NCBI GenBank assembly: GCA_026315105.1
Contig: CM048750.1
Span: 264,545,151-264,609,150 of the forward strand
DNA: 64,000 nucleotides
DNA from: Locusta migratoria
Lineage: Eukaryota > Arthropoda > Insecta > Orthoptera > Acrididae
Direction of reading: 5' to 3'
In this document: piece by piece, positions 46,408 to 56,826 of the stretch
Position numbering within the stretch: the stretch's first letter is position 1
Layout: every line of letters begins with the position of its first letter
The notes under the pieces: generated by a model
What the model was told of the DNA's origin: nothing
The model's input: only the letters and a program-made list of their open reading frames with translations
The model's database searches: none
Program-made: the position numbers and the translations under genes

Positions 46408-47703
46408 GACAGGTGTGAAAATTACAGAACCATCAGTTTGATAAGTCATGGTTGCAAAATTTTAACACGAATTATCTACAGGAGAATGGAAAAGCTGGTA
46501 GAAGCTGACCTCGGGGAAGATCAGTTTGGATTCAGGAGGAAAGTAGGAACACGGGAGGCAATACTCACTTTACGTCTTATCTTAGAAGATAGATTAAGGA
46601 AAGGCAACCCTACATTTTTAGCTTTTGTAGATTTGGAGAAAGCGTTTGACAATGTTGACTGGAATACACTCTTTCAAATTCTGAAGTCAGCAGGGGTAAA
46701 ATACAGGGAAAGGAGAGTTATTTACAACTTGTACAAAAGCCAGACCGCAGTTATTAGACTCGAAGGGCATGAAAGGGAAGCATCAGTTGGGAAGGGAGTA
46801 AGACAAGGTTGTAGCCTTTCTCCGATGTTATTCAATTTGTACATCGAGCAGGCGGTGAAGGAAAGCAAGGAAAAATTTGGAATAGGGATTAAAGTTCAGG
46901 GGGAAGAAATAAAAACATTGCGTTTTGCTGATGACATTGTAATTCTGTCAGAGACAGCAAAGGACCTGGAAGAGCAGTTAAACGGAATGGACAGAGTGCT
47001 GAAAGGTGCATATAAGATGAACATTAACAAGAGCAAAACTAGGGTAATGGAGTGCAGTGTAAGAAAATCAGGCGATGCTGAAGGAATTAGATTAGGTAAC
47101 GAAACAATGAAGGTGGTAGATGAGTTTTGTTACTTGGGTAGTAAAATAACATGCGATGGTCGCAGTACAGAGGATATAAAATGCAGAATGGCAATGGGCA
47201 GAAAAGCATTTTTGAAAAAGAGAAATTTGCTAACATCGAATATTAACTTAAGGGTAAGGAAGTCTTTACTGAAGGCATTTGTGTGGAGTGTTGCCTTGTA
47301 CGGGAGTGAAACATGGACGATAAGCAGTGCGGACAGGAAGAGAATAGAGGCTTTTGAAATATGGTGCTACAGAAGAATGCTGAAGATTAGGTGGGTAGAT
47401 CGCATAACTAATGAAGAGGTACTGAACAGAATTGGTGAGAAAAGGAATTTTTGGCATACCCTGACTAAAAGAAGGGATCGCTTGGTAGGACACATTCTTA
47501 GACATCGGGGAATCGTAAATTTAGCATTGGAGGGAAGTGTGTGGGGTAAAAATCGCAGAGGGAGACCAAGAGATGCGTATAGTAAGCAGATTCAAGTGGA
47601 TGTGGGTTGCCGTTCTTATAAGGAGATGAAAAGGCTTGCTCAGGATAGAGTAGGGTGGAGAGCTGCATCAAACCAGTCTCCGGACTGAAGACCATAACAA
47701 CAA
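46408..47703 (+). mobile_element. RTE-like LINE copy 6, 5'-truncated, uninterrupted
   Basis: Begins inside RT (CAGGTGTGAAAATTACAGAA) and ends CCATAACAACAACA. AAACAC occurs directly before the truncation and directly after the tail (46402-46407, 47704-47709 approximately), a plausible short target duplication. Confidence 0.92.
46438..47688 (+). CDS. Reverse transcriptase fragment, RTE-like copy 6, open
   Basis: 416 codons without a stop: first catalytic Asp at residue 65 (FVDLEKAFDNVDW), RQGCSLSPMLFNLY 122-135, FADD 163-166, then the thumb and the conserved C-terminal region. The first RT block is missing because of truncation, so the open frame reflects young age, not function. It starts at an arbitrary ATG within RT. 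Confidence 0.88.
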   Translation: MISHGCKILTRIIYRRMEKLVEADLGEDQFGFRRKVGTREAILTLRLILEDRLRKGNPTFLAFVDLEKAFDNVDWNTLFQILKSAGVKYRERRVIYNLYKSQTAVIRLEGHEREASVGKGVRQGCSLSPMLFNLYIEQAVKESKEKFGIGIKVQGEEIKTLRFADDIVILSETAKDLEEQLNGMDRVLKGAYKMNINKSKTRVMECSVRKSGDAEGIRLGNETMKVVDEFCYLGSKITCDGRSTEDIKCRMAMGRKAFLKKRNLLTSNINLRVRKSLLKAFVWSVALYGSETWTISSADRKRIEAFEIWCYRRMLKIRWVDRITNEEVLNRIGEKRNFWHTLTKRRDRLVGHILRHRGIVNLALEGSVWGKNRRGRPRDAYSKQIQVDVGCRSYKEMKRLAQDRVGWRAASNQSPD

Positions 47704-47742
47704 CAAACACGCGATTAGTTTCGGCGTACCACGTCCTCATTT

Positions 47743-48165
47743 TCTACATCTACATGGGATACTCTGTAAATCACATGTAAGTGACTGGCAGAGGGTTCAT
47801 CGCACCACCTTTATACTATTTATCTCCAATTCCACTCTCGAATAGCGCGCGGGACGGAAGAACTCCTGAATCTCTCCGTTCGAGCTCTGATTTCTCGTAT
47901 TTTATTCTGATGATCTTTTCTATGTACTTGGGAGTCAACAATATATTTTCGCATTCGGAGGAGAATGTTGGCGATTGGAGTTTTGTAAGAAGCCCACGCC
48001 GCAGCGATAAGGACCGTTGTTGTAAATTGTAATGATTCCCATGCCAGATCATGTTTCATTTCAAATAACACTATCCTGTAGAACGCCCGATATCACCTCT
48101 GTTTTAGTCACTGCCTTACTATCTATTACTACAAACTGTGTCATCTCTGACAGGAAATTCCCCTT
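47743..48165 (-). mobile_element. CR1-like LINE with internal deletion
   Basis: The left part matches the 3' UTR and C-terminus of the copy at 53514-54156 up to about 48060. The next bases (ACACTATCCTGTAGAACGCC) are the reverse of the RT motif GVPQGSV region seen at 2950-2975, so roughly 500 bp of thumb/palm sequence is absent. Confidence 0.75.
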
Positions 48166-48444
48166 TTGTGTTTACAGTGAATACTACTAGAACCAGCTTC
48201 CTGAATGAAAATTAAGTCTTTCAATTTCACGCCACTTCGGCGACTGTCAAATATTTACGTCAAAGAAACTTGATAGTGTAAAAAATATTATCAAATCTAG
48301 AGCCTCGCCGTAGATTTGATGATAAAAGTAGTTTGTCTTGTGTTCACTGCAATGCGAAATATCACCGCTTTGAGCGCTAGCACCGCTGCTGTTATTTGAC
48401 TGCTGAGTTTGTAAACACGGCTCCAAAGTTTGGTCGGTGTGTTC
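48166..48444. other. Unassigned, moderately GC-rich near 48350-48440
   Basis: No coding region recognised; lies just upstream of the candidate exon below. Confidence 0.3.
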
Positions 48445-48594
48445 AGTCAACCACAAAATTAATAGAAACGAAGCAGACGGGGCGTTGTATAGTGTGAGCC
48501 ATTCTGATAAAAATAGGTTTAGAAGATTGGAGAGCGGTTAGAAAATGGCGGAGTTATTAAACGTGAAATACGGTCCGGTTGTAGCGCAGACGAC
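48445..48594 (+). CDS. Candidate first exon of a host gene (very short coding part)
   Basis: TCAGTC at 48443-48448 matches the arthropod initiator consensus, which would put transcription start at 48445. ATGGCGGAG at 48545 has A at -3 and G at +4, a good start context. The open part reads MAELLNVKYGPVVAQTT and meets GTGAGG at 48595, an acceptable splice donor, just before a stop. I do not recognise the peptide. There is no TATA box. Confidence 0.3.
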
Positions 48595-48900
48595 GTGAGG
48601 AAGAAAATTAATTTTTGAAACCTGAGTGCCACACGTTAAACAGCGCCTCATCTACCTCGTGCATTTGTATAAATGTTGTTGTTAGTTGATGGAACACGTA
48701 TTTCATTTGTTTATAAAAGTTTATGCTCACATTGGAGCTTAATCATTATACGATTGTCGAGTTCGATGGACTTGGGGTAAAGCGCTCGAATGGAAACCGA
48801 AAGGTCGTTGGTTGGAAACCGGATCCGACATAGGATTTTTTTTAATTTTCAGTCTATGTTTTAACCCATCCTTTACCTCTCAACAATGTGAGGAGTCGCC

Positions 48901-49100
48901 GCAGCGGTGGAGTAGCCGAGCGGTCTAAATCGCCTCGCTTCGGAGCGCGCTGATGCTCGCCGTCGGAGGTTCGAGTCCTCCCTGGGGCATGGGTGTGTTT
49001 GTCCTTAGGTTAGTTTACCGAGGTTTAAGTAGTTTGTAAGCTACGTACTGATGACCACGCAGTTTAGTCCGATAGATTTACAAACATTTGAACATTTTTT
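48901..49100 (+). mobile_element. tRNA-derived SINE (family B), 12-bp TSD
   Basis: Head GCAGCGGTGGAGTAGCCGAG, box B GGTTCGAGTCC, full tail to CATTTGAACATTTTTT. TGAGGAGTCGCC at 48889-48900 and 49101-49112. Confidence 0.95.
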
Positions 49101-49112
49101 TGAGGAGTCGCC

Positions 49113-49609
49113 AGAAAAGACACCGTGGTTCGTATTCCATGAAAAGCTGTAGGTCCCCTTTCCCCAGTTGGATAACTGGGCTAGGCTAGGGACACGCAAG
49201 TCGTCGAAGTGGCGTCCAATTGAAAGACTTGTACCAGGTCAATGAGCCACTCGGAATTATTACTGTAATAAAATTACTGAAAATAGTTCTTAATGCCCAT
49301 ATAGTGCACGAAACGTTTATTTAGTTTCTGATACTCATCCTTCATGCGTTCTAAATTGATTCACACGTTTCAGGAGTTATTTTGCTTAACGTACACTGTG
49401 GTATTCGAGTTCTGCGATGGAGGCTAGAGTAGATCTCTCCAGCAGCAAGAAATCTCACTGTCGGTGTAACGCCTTCTGCAGATATAGCATTGCTCTTGCT
49501 CCAATTCCGCTTTGTGACGCCTGTTGTTTTAAGTAAGTGCTGTTTTGGAGGGGAAAAAAGGACTTACTGCGTACCTACATCTGTTGTCTACGCACTGACG
49601 TCATTACAA
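49113..49609. other. Unassigned stretch
   Basis: Nothing recognised. Confidence 0.3.
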
Positions 49610-49741
49610 TCTACTTAAACCTAGGTAAACTAACCTAAGGACAACATGCCCCAGGGAGGACTCGAACCTCCACGGCGCGGCGAACAACCGCGCGCTCCGC
49701 AGCGAGACGCTTTAGACAGCTCGGCTACTCCATCGCGGCGA
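49610..49741 (-). mobile_element. tRNA-derived SINE (family B), partial
   Basis: Minus-strand box B (GGACTCGAACCTCC) and head CGCGGC, with the distal tail missing. Confidence 0.88.
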
Positions 49742-49914
49742 GATACGTTCTTTCTACACTGCAAAGACTGTAGTTGCCAATAATGTTGACACAACCTGGG
49801 CTGCTATACGTCTCACTATCGCCAGTGTAGAAATACCAAATCCCAATATAGTCGTGTACTAATGACCTCTGCTGCGGAGGTGGGTCCAGTCGCCATGAAC
49901 CCGCACTAATTAAC

Positions 49915-50420
49915 TGTTGGCGATACAGAAATTGGCAAACAGCTCCGTCCGCAGCGCATTAGCTCCTTGCGCTAGGCTAGGCTAGGCTATCGGCTTTCGC
50001 GGGCCCCTCGTGTCAGTGGGTTATCTGCCGCGACTGCAGCCGCTGCGACCGCTGTGCGGTGAAATCAATAGCAGCTGTGGGAGCTGTGCTGTGGGAACGT
50101 GGGGGGGGGGGGGGGGGGGGGGGGGAAGCGCCGGTGCGCGCGACCTCGGCGCTCGGTGCGCGTGCACCCGCGCGCCGGTACAGCCGCACTGGCGACAGGC
50201 CAGCTGGCCGCCGCGTGACGTCACAGCGGGGCCGTAGTACGCCAGCTGCCAGCGACACGCCGCCGCTCTGCGCATGCGCGCCGAGCAGCGCCGCGCCGGC
50301 TTCCAATAGCGCAGCGCCGTTCGTTCAGGGCAGCTGTCAGAAGGCTTCTTTGTCTTTCAAGCGCTAGAAATAAGCGTTTCCGCGCAGTCGCGGCTACGGT
50401 CAGTACGTTTAAAATGCAAA
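49915..50420. promoter_or_regulatory. CpG-island-like, promoter-like block
   Basis: A sharp GC-rich, CpG-rich block in AT-rich surroundings. It holds a perfect cAMP-response element TGACGTCA (50216-50223), a perfect NRF1-type palindrome TGCGCATGCGC (50269-50279), CCAAT (50302-50306) and CGGTCAGTACG with a TCAGT initiator near 50400. This fits a housekeeping-type promoter, but no downstream gene is identified in the window; the next sequence is a stack of transposons. Confidence 0.5.
50101..50125 (+). repeat. Poly(G) run of 25
   Basis: Twenty-five consecutive G inside the CpG-rich block; could form a G-quadruplex and is likely length-unstable. Confidence 0.97.
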
Positions 50421-50473
50421 ATATCTCCCCGAAGACGAAAAGCAGTCTTCGCCTGAAGCGGATTTCTTACAGC
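50412..50473 (+). CDS. Possible start of a coding exon, cut by a hAT insertion
   Basis: ATGCAAAATATCTCC opens a frame of about 20 codons directly after the CpG block (MQNISPKTKSSLRLKRISYS) and then runs into the transposon end. 50432-50453 holds a 7-bp hairpin, CGAAGAC/GTCTTCG. Weak; no splice site is visible before the transposon. Confidence 0.2.
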
Positions 50474-50539
50474 CAGTGGCGTAGCTATGTCACCAAGGGC
50501 CCCGGGGCAAAAATGACATTGGGGCCCTCTTTACACTAA

Positions 50540-51424
50540 AGGCTAGTTTACACGACGACACTACTTTTCATGAAACTGCGCTACTGGCCAATGCGCATGC
50601 GCGGCAGGCGTTCGCGCAACTCGTTGACGAAACTAAATAGTTTCTGCACGTTCCAACTTTGGCGAAACTGATTTTTAGGTTAGGTTATGACCAACACAGA
50701 ACAAAATACAACATAAAGGGGGGAACGGGAGAAATAATTCGGTTTTTGAACATATATGCGTTGCGTAGGTGTTTGTGCGATTTTAAGCGGGTGATAGTGT
50801 TCTTCTGGCAATTATTAAATATTGATGGGTTGAGGATTAGTGAATTGCAGACTAAAATACATCCATTTCGAAATACCTATACAAACGAAGTATGGCGATT
50901 GTGGATTTCAGAACACGGTGCAAGTACTGCAGAGACGAATATCTACTTTACAAGAAACGTAATGCAATTTGTAATTCCAGTTCTGGTAACAATGCTTCAC
51001 GCATAACGGTGACTTGTATCTTTATTGAATTACTGATTCTGTTTAAAAGGAATGTCATCTGATCTGGTGACATTCTAAGTTGATTAAAATAACTTCTAGG
51101 GTCTTCAATTACAATTTATTTCAGCAATGTCGCTAAGCAACAGAGCTGACGTCTTTTTTTAATCCAGTCACCAACCCAAACACGTTTCTTATTCTTTTTA
51201 TGTTTAGTCTTATGCAGCGACTTCACACAGACAAGCAATAGATTCTCCACAACTCTTACAGCTATCAAAATTTTTCATTTTACGGCGACTACGGAACTCA
51301 CAAAACAACGAAACTGAAGTGTATGGTATTGGCGCCGTGTCTACAGCCATACACGAAACTAGTTGCGCGCAATTCAGTTCATGCAACGAGTTTCGCAACC
51401 TAGTGTCGTCGTGTAGACTAGCCT
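50540..51424. mobile_element. PIF/Harbinger-like element with TAA target duplication
   Basis: 24-bp ends (AGGCTAGTTTACACGACGAC...) differ at one position between left and right. TAA flanks both sides (50537-50539, 51425-51427), the TWA-type duplication of PIF/Harbinger. An open frame at 50659-51006 has no motif I recognise. A second NRF1-like palindrome, TGCGCATGCGC, lies at 50592-50602. Confidence 0.75.
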
Positions 51425-51619
51425 TAATACTGTACAAATGCAAAACTACTTCATCATCAGCTCCTAACCGCCCACTGGAAGACATAATGAGGCAATCCTA
51501 AATACTACTAAGTAAATTATTATGTGTCACGCAGCAGATAAAATTTAATCGTACTCTCTCTAATACAGCTGTGAAAGTTTAAAAGTCGAAATTCCTTTAT
51601 TCAACTGAAATATTATATA

Positions 51620-51700
51620 CAGTAAAAAGCCTATTATCCGAAATAATTTGGGGACACGGATATTCGCAAAATCGTTTTATTCGGATATTCGAGCTGTACA
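51620..51700. repeat. Pogo/Tigger-like end sequence within the hAT
   Basis: CAGTAAAAAGCCTATTATCC and then TTATTCGGATATTCGAG resemble the inverted ends of pogo/Tigger elements; a parallel block is at 52661-52732 in the inner hAT. Whether this is an older insertion or shared hAT sequence is not clear. Confidence 0.4.
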
Positions 51701-51733
51701 CTTCTATTTACTGTACAGTAAAAGTATTAGACT

Positions 51734-52773
51734 CAGTGGCGTAGCTTTGTCTCCAAGGGCCCCGGGGCAAAAATGACGTTGGGGCTTTCTTTAAACTAAA
51801 ACTATACAGATGCCAAACTAATTCATCATTAGCTCCTTATCTCCCACTGGAAGACCTAAGGCAAACCTAAATACTATTACGTCACGCAGCAGTTAATATT
51901 TAATCGTGCTCTCAAATATAATTATAACTCTGCAAGTTAGTTACTTCGTTATGCCTTCAAACAAAAATCTGGGTGGAACTGCAAGAAATTTTGCAGAGAT
52001 ATAGATTTGGATCTGGGCAGGACATACGGATAAAATGATCCCACGGGATATTTTCCGAAGTTGCTCCATACTAGGTGAATGAAGTTGCAGACAGAAAACT
52101 AGTAAAAATAATGAAGAATTATTACTCAACCACTGACTGTTGTCAGTGCCGACAACTCTCTCTCGCTAAACTATTGCGCTGTTATGTCATTGCTCCGTAC
52201 CGATCAGCCTAATTTCGTAAAATAACTAAGTCGACATCTTCGCCTATTATCGTGGCAATGGGGTAGGGGGTAGTGTCTTGAAGTCACAATTTACTATTCT
52301 GATGAAGTAACCATGTTTTCTCTTTTTCTTGTACGAATTTCGGAGTGCAATTGGTTACAGCAGTTAAGTGGTTTCTATGATTTAGAGACTTCATATTCAA
52401 ATGTGGCCACACCGTGTATTGTGAAACACACTGCTAGTAATTCAGCTCCATTCATTGTTATTTCGCAAAGATTGACAGACATGGCAACTCTGACTTCAAA
52501 CGACAACACGCTAACGGTGGCAGTGTCCACGTCTTAGCGGACAAGCAATCCCCCTGAGGTGGGATTCATTTTTGTCTTTCACTTCATGCGTTTGAGGTTT
52601 GTTGGTGAAGGTTCAAAAAGTTAAAAGTCGGAAATCCTTCATTCAACTAAAATTTATATGCAGTAGAACGTCGATTAGCCGAAGTAATTGGGGGGACATA
52701 GATGTTCGGAAAACAGATTATTCGGGGGCCCCGGGGCACTGCCCCGCCTAGCCCAATGATAGCTACGCCACTG
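51734..52773. mobile_element. Inner hAT-like element, same family, exact 8-bp TSD
   Basis: Left end CAGTGGCGTAGCTTTG and right end TAGCTACGCCACTG. ATTAGACT at 51726-51733 and 52774-52781 is an exact 8-bp duplication. Interior blocks match the outer element (for example CCCACTGGAAGAC and TTAAAAGTCG), so one family member jumped into another. Non-coding. Confidence 0.9.
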
Positions 52774-52915
52774 ATTAGACTGTATTTGGAGGAGCGCGAT
52801 CTTTCACATTGCACGCCGCAATACTTGGAAGACGCAGCTGTCGCTGTGAGCAGCTGTGATGCTGCCGCTACTTCTGCAGACTGAAGTGTGCCGATTGTTG
52901 GACACATTGACTGGC

Positions 52916-53116
52916 GCCGGCCGCGGTGGCCGAGGTGACTGAGGCGCTCCAGTCACGGTCAGCACAGCCACTGCGGTCGGGGGTTCGAATCCCCCCTCGG
53001 GTATGGATATTTGTGCCGTCCTAGTTCGTAAGTAGTTCATAAGTAGTTTGTAAGTTTAGGAACTGATGACCCCGTAGTTAAGTCCCATAAGCTTAACAAA
53101 CATTTGAACATTTTGA
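52916..53116 (+). mobile_element. tRNA-derived SINE (family A), 12-bp TSD, inside the outer hAT
   Basis: Full copy with box B GGTTCGAATCC. ACATTGACTGGC flanks it at 52904-52915 and 53117-53128. Confidence 0.95.
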
Positions 53117-53513
53117 ACATTGACTGGCAGCTTCGCCTGTCAGCAGAGCCACATGGTGGAGGCCCAATTAGGAGCATTATTCCGACAGCCGGTGGCCCAG
53201 TGCGGCTACTGTGGGAAACGTGGTTTGAGGGGAAGGGGATATGATGGACGGTAGGGTCGGTAAATAGCATAAGAAAAAAAAATCGACGCTCTACTGTAAC
53301 TTTTTTCTATCGTCGCTCAGGAAGGCCGAGGGGCCCCTGGAGTTCGGGGACCCGGGGCACTGCCCCGCCTAGCCCTATGATAGCTACGCCACTGTTTACA
53401 GCAATCAAATACGGCGGCTGAAAAACAGCTGTTTCAGTTTATGATTTAGTCAGCACAATCGCTATTTTTCTTTACTTGAATGTCCACCTCCGTAGCTCAG
53501 CGGCAGCGTCACT

Positions 53514-54156
53514 ATCTACATCTACATCTACATAATCTGCAAATCACATTTAAGTGTCTGGCAGAGGGTTCATCGAACCACCGTTATACTATTTTATCTC
53601 CCATTCTATTCTCGAATAGCGCGCGGGAAGAATGAACACCTGAATCTCTCCGTTCGGGTTCTGATTTCTCGTATTTTATTCTGATGATCATTTCTACCTA
53701 TGTAAGTGGGAGTCAACAATATATTTTCGCATTCGGAGGAGAATGTTGGCGATTGTAGTTTCGTAAGCAGCCCACGCCGCAGCGATAAGCGTCATTGTTG
53801 TAATGATTCCCATCCCAGATCCTGTATCATTTCCGTAACGCTGTCTCCCGTGTATCGCGACATTACGAAACGAGCTGCCTTTCTTTGGACTCTTTCGATG
53901 TCCTCCGTCAAACCCACCTGATAACGGTCCCACACTGGGCAGCAACATTCCATAAAAGGACGAACAAGCGTAGTGTACGCAGTTTCTTTAGTAGTTCTGT
54001 TGCATCTTTTAAGGGTTCTGCCAATAAAACGCAGTCTCTGGTTCGCCTTTCCCACGACACTATCTACGTGTTCTTTCCAATTTAAGTCAGAAGTAATTGT
54101 AATTCCTAGGTATTTTGTAGAGTTTACGGTCTTTACATTTGATTGATTTATCATCT
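53514..54156 (-). mobile_element. CR1-like LINE, 5'-truncated, inserted into a SINE
   Basis: 3' tail TCTACATCTACATCTACAT at the left (a TAGATG repeat on the coding strand), 3' UTR, then thumb region. ATCTA occurs at both junctions, a possible short duplication. Confidence 0.88.
53792..54154 (-). pseudogene. C-terminal part of CR1-like reverse transcriptase
   Basis: 120 open codons: VNSTKYLGITITSDLNW is the RT motif after the catalytic site, followed by thumb/C-terminal sequence ending MIQDLGWESLQQ. Catalytic motifs are absent because of truncation. The open frame suggests a fairly recent insertion. Confidence 0.85.
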
Positions 54157-54355
54157 AAACGCAGGAGACCCGGGTTCGATTCCCGGCAGGGGATTGGGTG
54201 TTGTGTGTTGTCCTAATCATCATCATTTCATCATCATTGGCACGTAAGTCGCCCACGCGGCATCAGATAAAAAGACTTACACTAATGCGGCCGAACAAAC
54301 CCGCAAGGGTTCTCCCGGCCAAGTAAGCCATACGCTCATTTCCATTTACTTAAAT

Positions 54356-54968
54356 ACAAATGTCATTCTCACTCTAATATCTATACTTCTCTTACACAGC
54401 AGAAAAAGGCACTCTGTCCTAAGGCGGCCAACCGTCCCGGATTCTGGGAGACCGTCCCGGATTAGACGCAAAGTCCAGCATTGGGAGACTTATATAAGAG
54501 TGTCCCGCGAAATGCCTGATTTGTCCCGCATTTTCGTAATTTTCATGTTCCACCGACTGCAGATTATTCCCACGTGTCTTAAGCATATCCTGAATCGGGT
54601 TTATGATTGTGATTATATCCAGTAACTGTCGTTGTCTAGTGTACATAAAAACAGAAATAAATACACAACTGAGTGAACCATCACTTTCTGTTAGCCCGGG
54701 ACACCACTCTTAGTTCTCGGAAGTTGGCAGAGATCTTAATAGGTTCCAGGTTCAGGGTGATGTAGGAAGTTCAACCGGCGATTGTTTAGGCTGTAAATTA
54801 CTACCCGCGGAGACTCGACATTGTTGATTTCTGTTTGTTTGCTTCCCCAATTTCGGTTCGATGAACTAATTTACACGTAAGCTATTGACTTCCCTTCCTT
54901 CAATACCGCTCAAGTACTCGTAGTATAATACTGTTGGACCAATTTAATGGGCTCAGAGTTGGCTGTTT
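54356..54968. other. Unassigned stretch
   Basis: No domain recognised. Confidence 0.3.
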
Positions 54969-55195
54969 TCCGCCTCCGTAGCTCAGCGGTAGCGTCGCTG
55001 ACTACCACGCAGGAGGCCCGGGTTCGATTCCCGGCAGGGGACTGGTTGTTGTGTGTTGTCCTAATCATCATCATCTCATCATCATTGGCACGTAAGTCGC
55101 CCACGCGCCGTCAAATAAAAGACTTACACTAAGGCGGCCGAACAATTCCGCAAGGTATCTCCCGACCAAGAAAGCCATACCCTTATTTCCATTTT
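54969..55195 (+). mobile_element. tRNA-derived SINE (family D), full
   Basis: Head CCGTAGCTCAGCGGTAGCGT, box B GGTTCGATTCC, tail with CATCATCATCT, GGCACGTAAGTCGCCCACGC and GACTTACACTAAGGCGGCCG. Its body is unrelated to families A-C. Confidence 0.9.
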
Positions 55196-56193
55196 CCACA
55201 GTTGACTGTTGCCAGAGTGAAATTTCCGCGATGTCTTGCATGTGCTACGACTGTCTGACTGAAAATAAAAAACATTATGCTCACGTTTCCGTCTGAAAAT
55301 ATACAGGAAGATAATGAAAATTACCGTCGAGGTGCATATTGTTGTGTCCTATGTTTCTAGTGCCAATGTCACAAATCGAGGCCCAAATTTCTCACTCAGC
55401 TAATGAAGGCATACAGAAAAACAAAAATTTAATAGAAAAGTAAAACATTCGTAGCGGTACAAATGTGGGTCCTGCGAGACATAATATCGACGGGACACGG
55501 GGCATTGATTTCAAATTTGGTACTGCCACAAGGACTTGTAAAAGGAGTTCCCTTATTTACAGAAGTATACAACACCTTCAGAAAAGCGGTGCAAAACCCT
55601 CCAATGGGATATTCCCTCTCACTCTCTCTCTCTCTCTCTTTTCCCCAATACATCTGTTTCGAAGTTGACGGACGAGCCTTATTTTGTTTTGCCGCCCTGG
55701 GGCTCCAACAACGTTAGTCCACCAGTAACACTGAGTCACGCGCTCAAATTCCTCATCCACATCTTCGAAACGTCCCGCATTGGAATCCGAAGAAGTTGGC
55801 CGCCTTACTCTGCCCATACTAATTTAAATATTATTAAGTAGAAGCCAAACACCTTTCCAAAAGCGGCTACATGTGCAAGAAAATCGATTGTTGAACTGCG
55901 AAACTGCTTTATAAAAGTCGATTTGCAGATGGATTTTGGAGTGTTTACATGACCAACCAAAAGTGGAATTAAAATCGGTTTACGAAATCCAGTTTTGGGA
56001 GTCCATGGGTGGATTATGTCTGCTGAAACGCTCCTTTGATTGGAATAGGATTTTCTTCACAGTAGTGGATAGAATTACCAGATGGCAATCTCAAATTAAT
56101 ATTATGCCAAGATCGCAAAAATTTTCTCACTGTTAGGTAGAATTATTTGACATAAATTTTGTTTTAACATTTTCACATACTGGAATATTAAAC
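55196..56193. other. Unassigned stretch with a short (TC)n run
   Basis: A (TC)n run lies at about 55617-55639. The minus-strand frame 55578-55817 is not recognised. Confidence 0.3.
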
Positions 56194-56239
56194 TACGAAG
56201 CGCGTCCAGAAAGTAAGATCCCTTTGGTAATAAAATGAA

Positions 56240-56580
56240 ATTGTACACAGATACAGAAGAAATTTATATTGCACAAAATTCTACAACTCTTAAACTACTT
56301 TTCCACATAACTGCAGAAATTTTGTAGGCACTTGTCATAGCGTGCCACAAGTTCTTGCATGCATCCTTCACAGAAGGTCGCCGCCTGTGTATTCAACCAT
56401 GTGGTCACAGCTCTTTATCATTGACCACCAAGGGCAGATTTTAGGTGTAAGAAGAGATGAAAGTCACTAGGAGAGAGGTCCGAGCTGTATGGAAGATGAT
56501 CAAACAGGTCCCACTGAAATTTCAGTAAGAATTGTTTGGTCACATTCGGTGTGTGAGGACAGGCATTATCGTAAAAAAAA
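56240..56580 (-). pseudogene. Mariner (DD34D) transposase C-terminal remnant
   Basis: Minus-strand frame gives FFYDNACPHTPNVTKQFLL then PYSSDLSPSDFHLFLHLKSAL: the second Asp in YDN and the third in PSD are 34 residues apart, the mariner signature. The N-terminal two thirds are missing. The left arm continues into VTTWLNTQAATFCEGC. Confidence 0.85.
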
Positions 56581-56619
56581 TCTTTTGACGGTAATCCTCT
56601 TTTACACCTAAAATCTGTC

Positions 56620-56785
56620 CTTGGTGGACAACACTTCAACGATGATGACGAGCTGAAAGAACATGTTACTACATGGTTGAAAACACAGGCGGCAACATTC
56701 TGTGAGAAAGGCACACAAAACATTGTGCTATGCTATGACAATTGCCTACAAAATTTCGGAAGCTATGTAGAAAAGTAGTTTAACA
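56620..56785 (+). pseudogene. Second, inverted mariner C-terminus
   Basis: Plus strand HFNDDDELKEHVTTWLKTQAATFCEKGTQNIVLCYDNCLQNF, the conserved end of mariner transposases. Confidence 0.85.
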
Positions 56786-56826
56786 ATTGTAGATTTTTGT
56801 GCAATCAATATTTTTTCTGTATCTGT

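Larger units (their letters stand above)
50474..53394. mobile_element. Outer hAT-like element with three nested insertions
   Basis: Ends are exact inverted 15-mers CAGTGGCGTAGCTAT. Flanking 8-bp repeats CTTACAGC (50466-50473) and TTTACAGC (53395-53402) differ at one base; 8 bp is the hAT target size. Without the insertions the element would be about 0.8 kb and non-coding. It contains a PIF/Harbinger-like element, a second hAT of the same family and a SINE. Confidence 0.85.
53487..54355 (+). mobile_element. tRNA-derived SINE (family D), split by a LINE
   Basis: Head CCTCCGTAGCTCAGCGGCAG at 53487-53513, interrupted by a CR1-like LINE, then GCAGGAGACCCGGGTTCGAT at 54161 onward and the tail with CATCATCATT and GTCGCCCACGCGGC. 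The continuous copy at 54969-55195 shows the two halves belong together. Confidence 0.9.

Noticed and set aside
50013..50367. Several overlapping open frames on both strands, Ala/Arg/Pro/Gly-rich
   Set aside because: They arise because the CpG-rich block has few stop codons in any frame; the poly(G) run supplies the glycine and proline runs.
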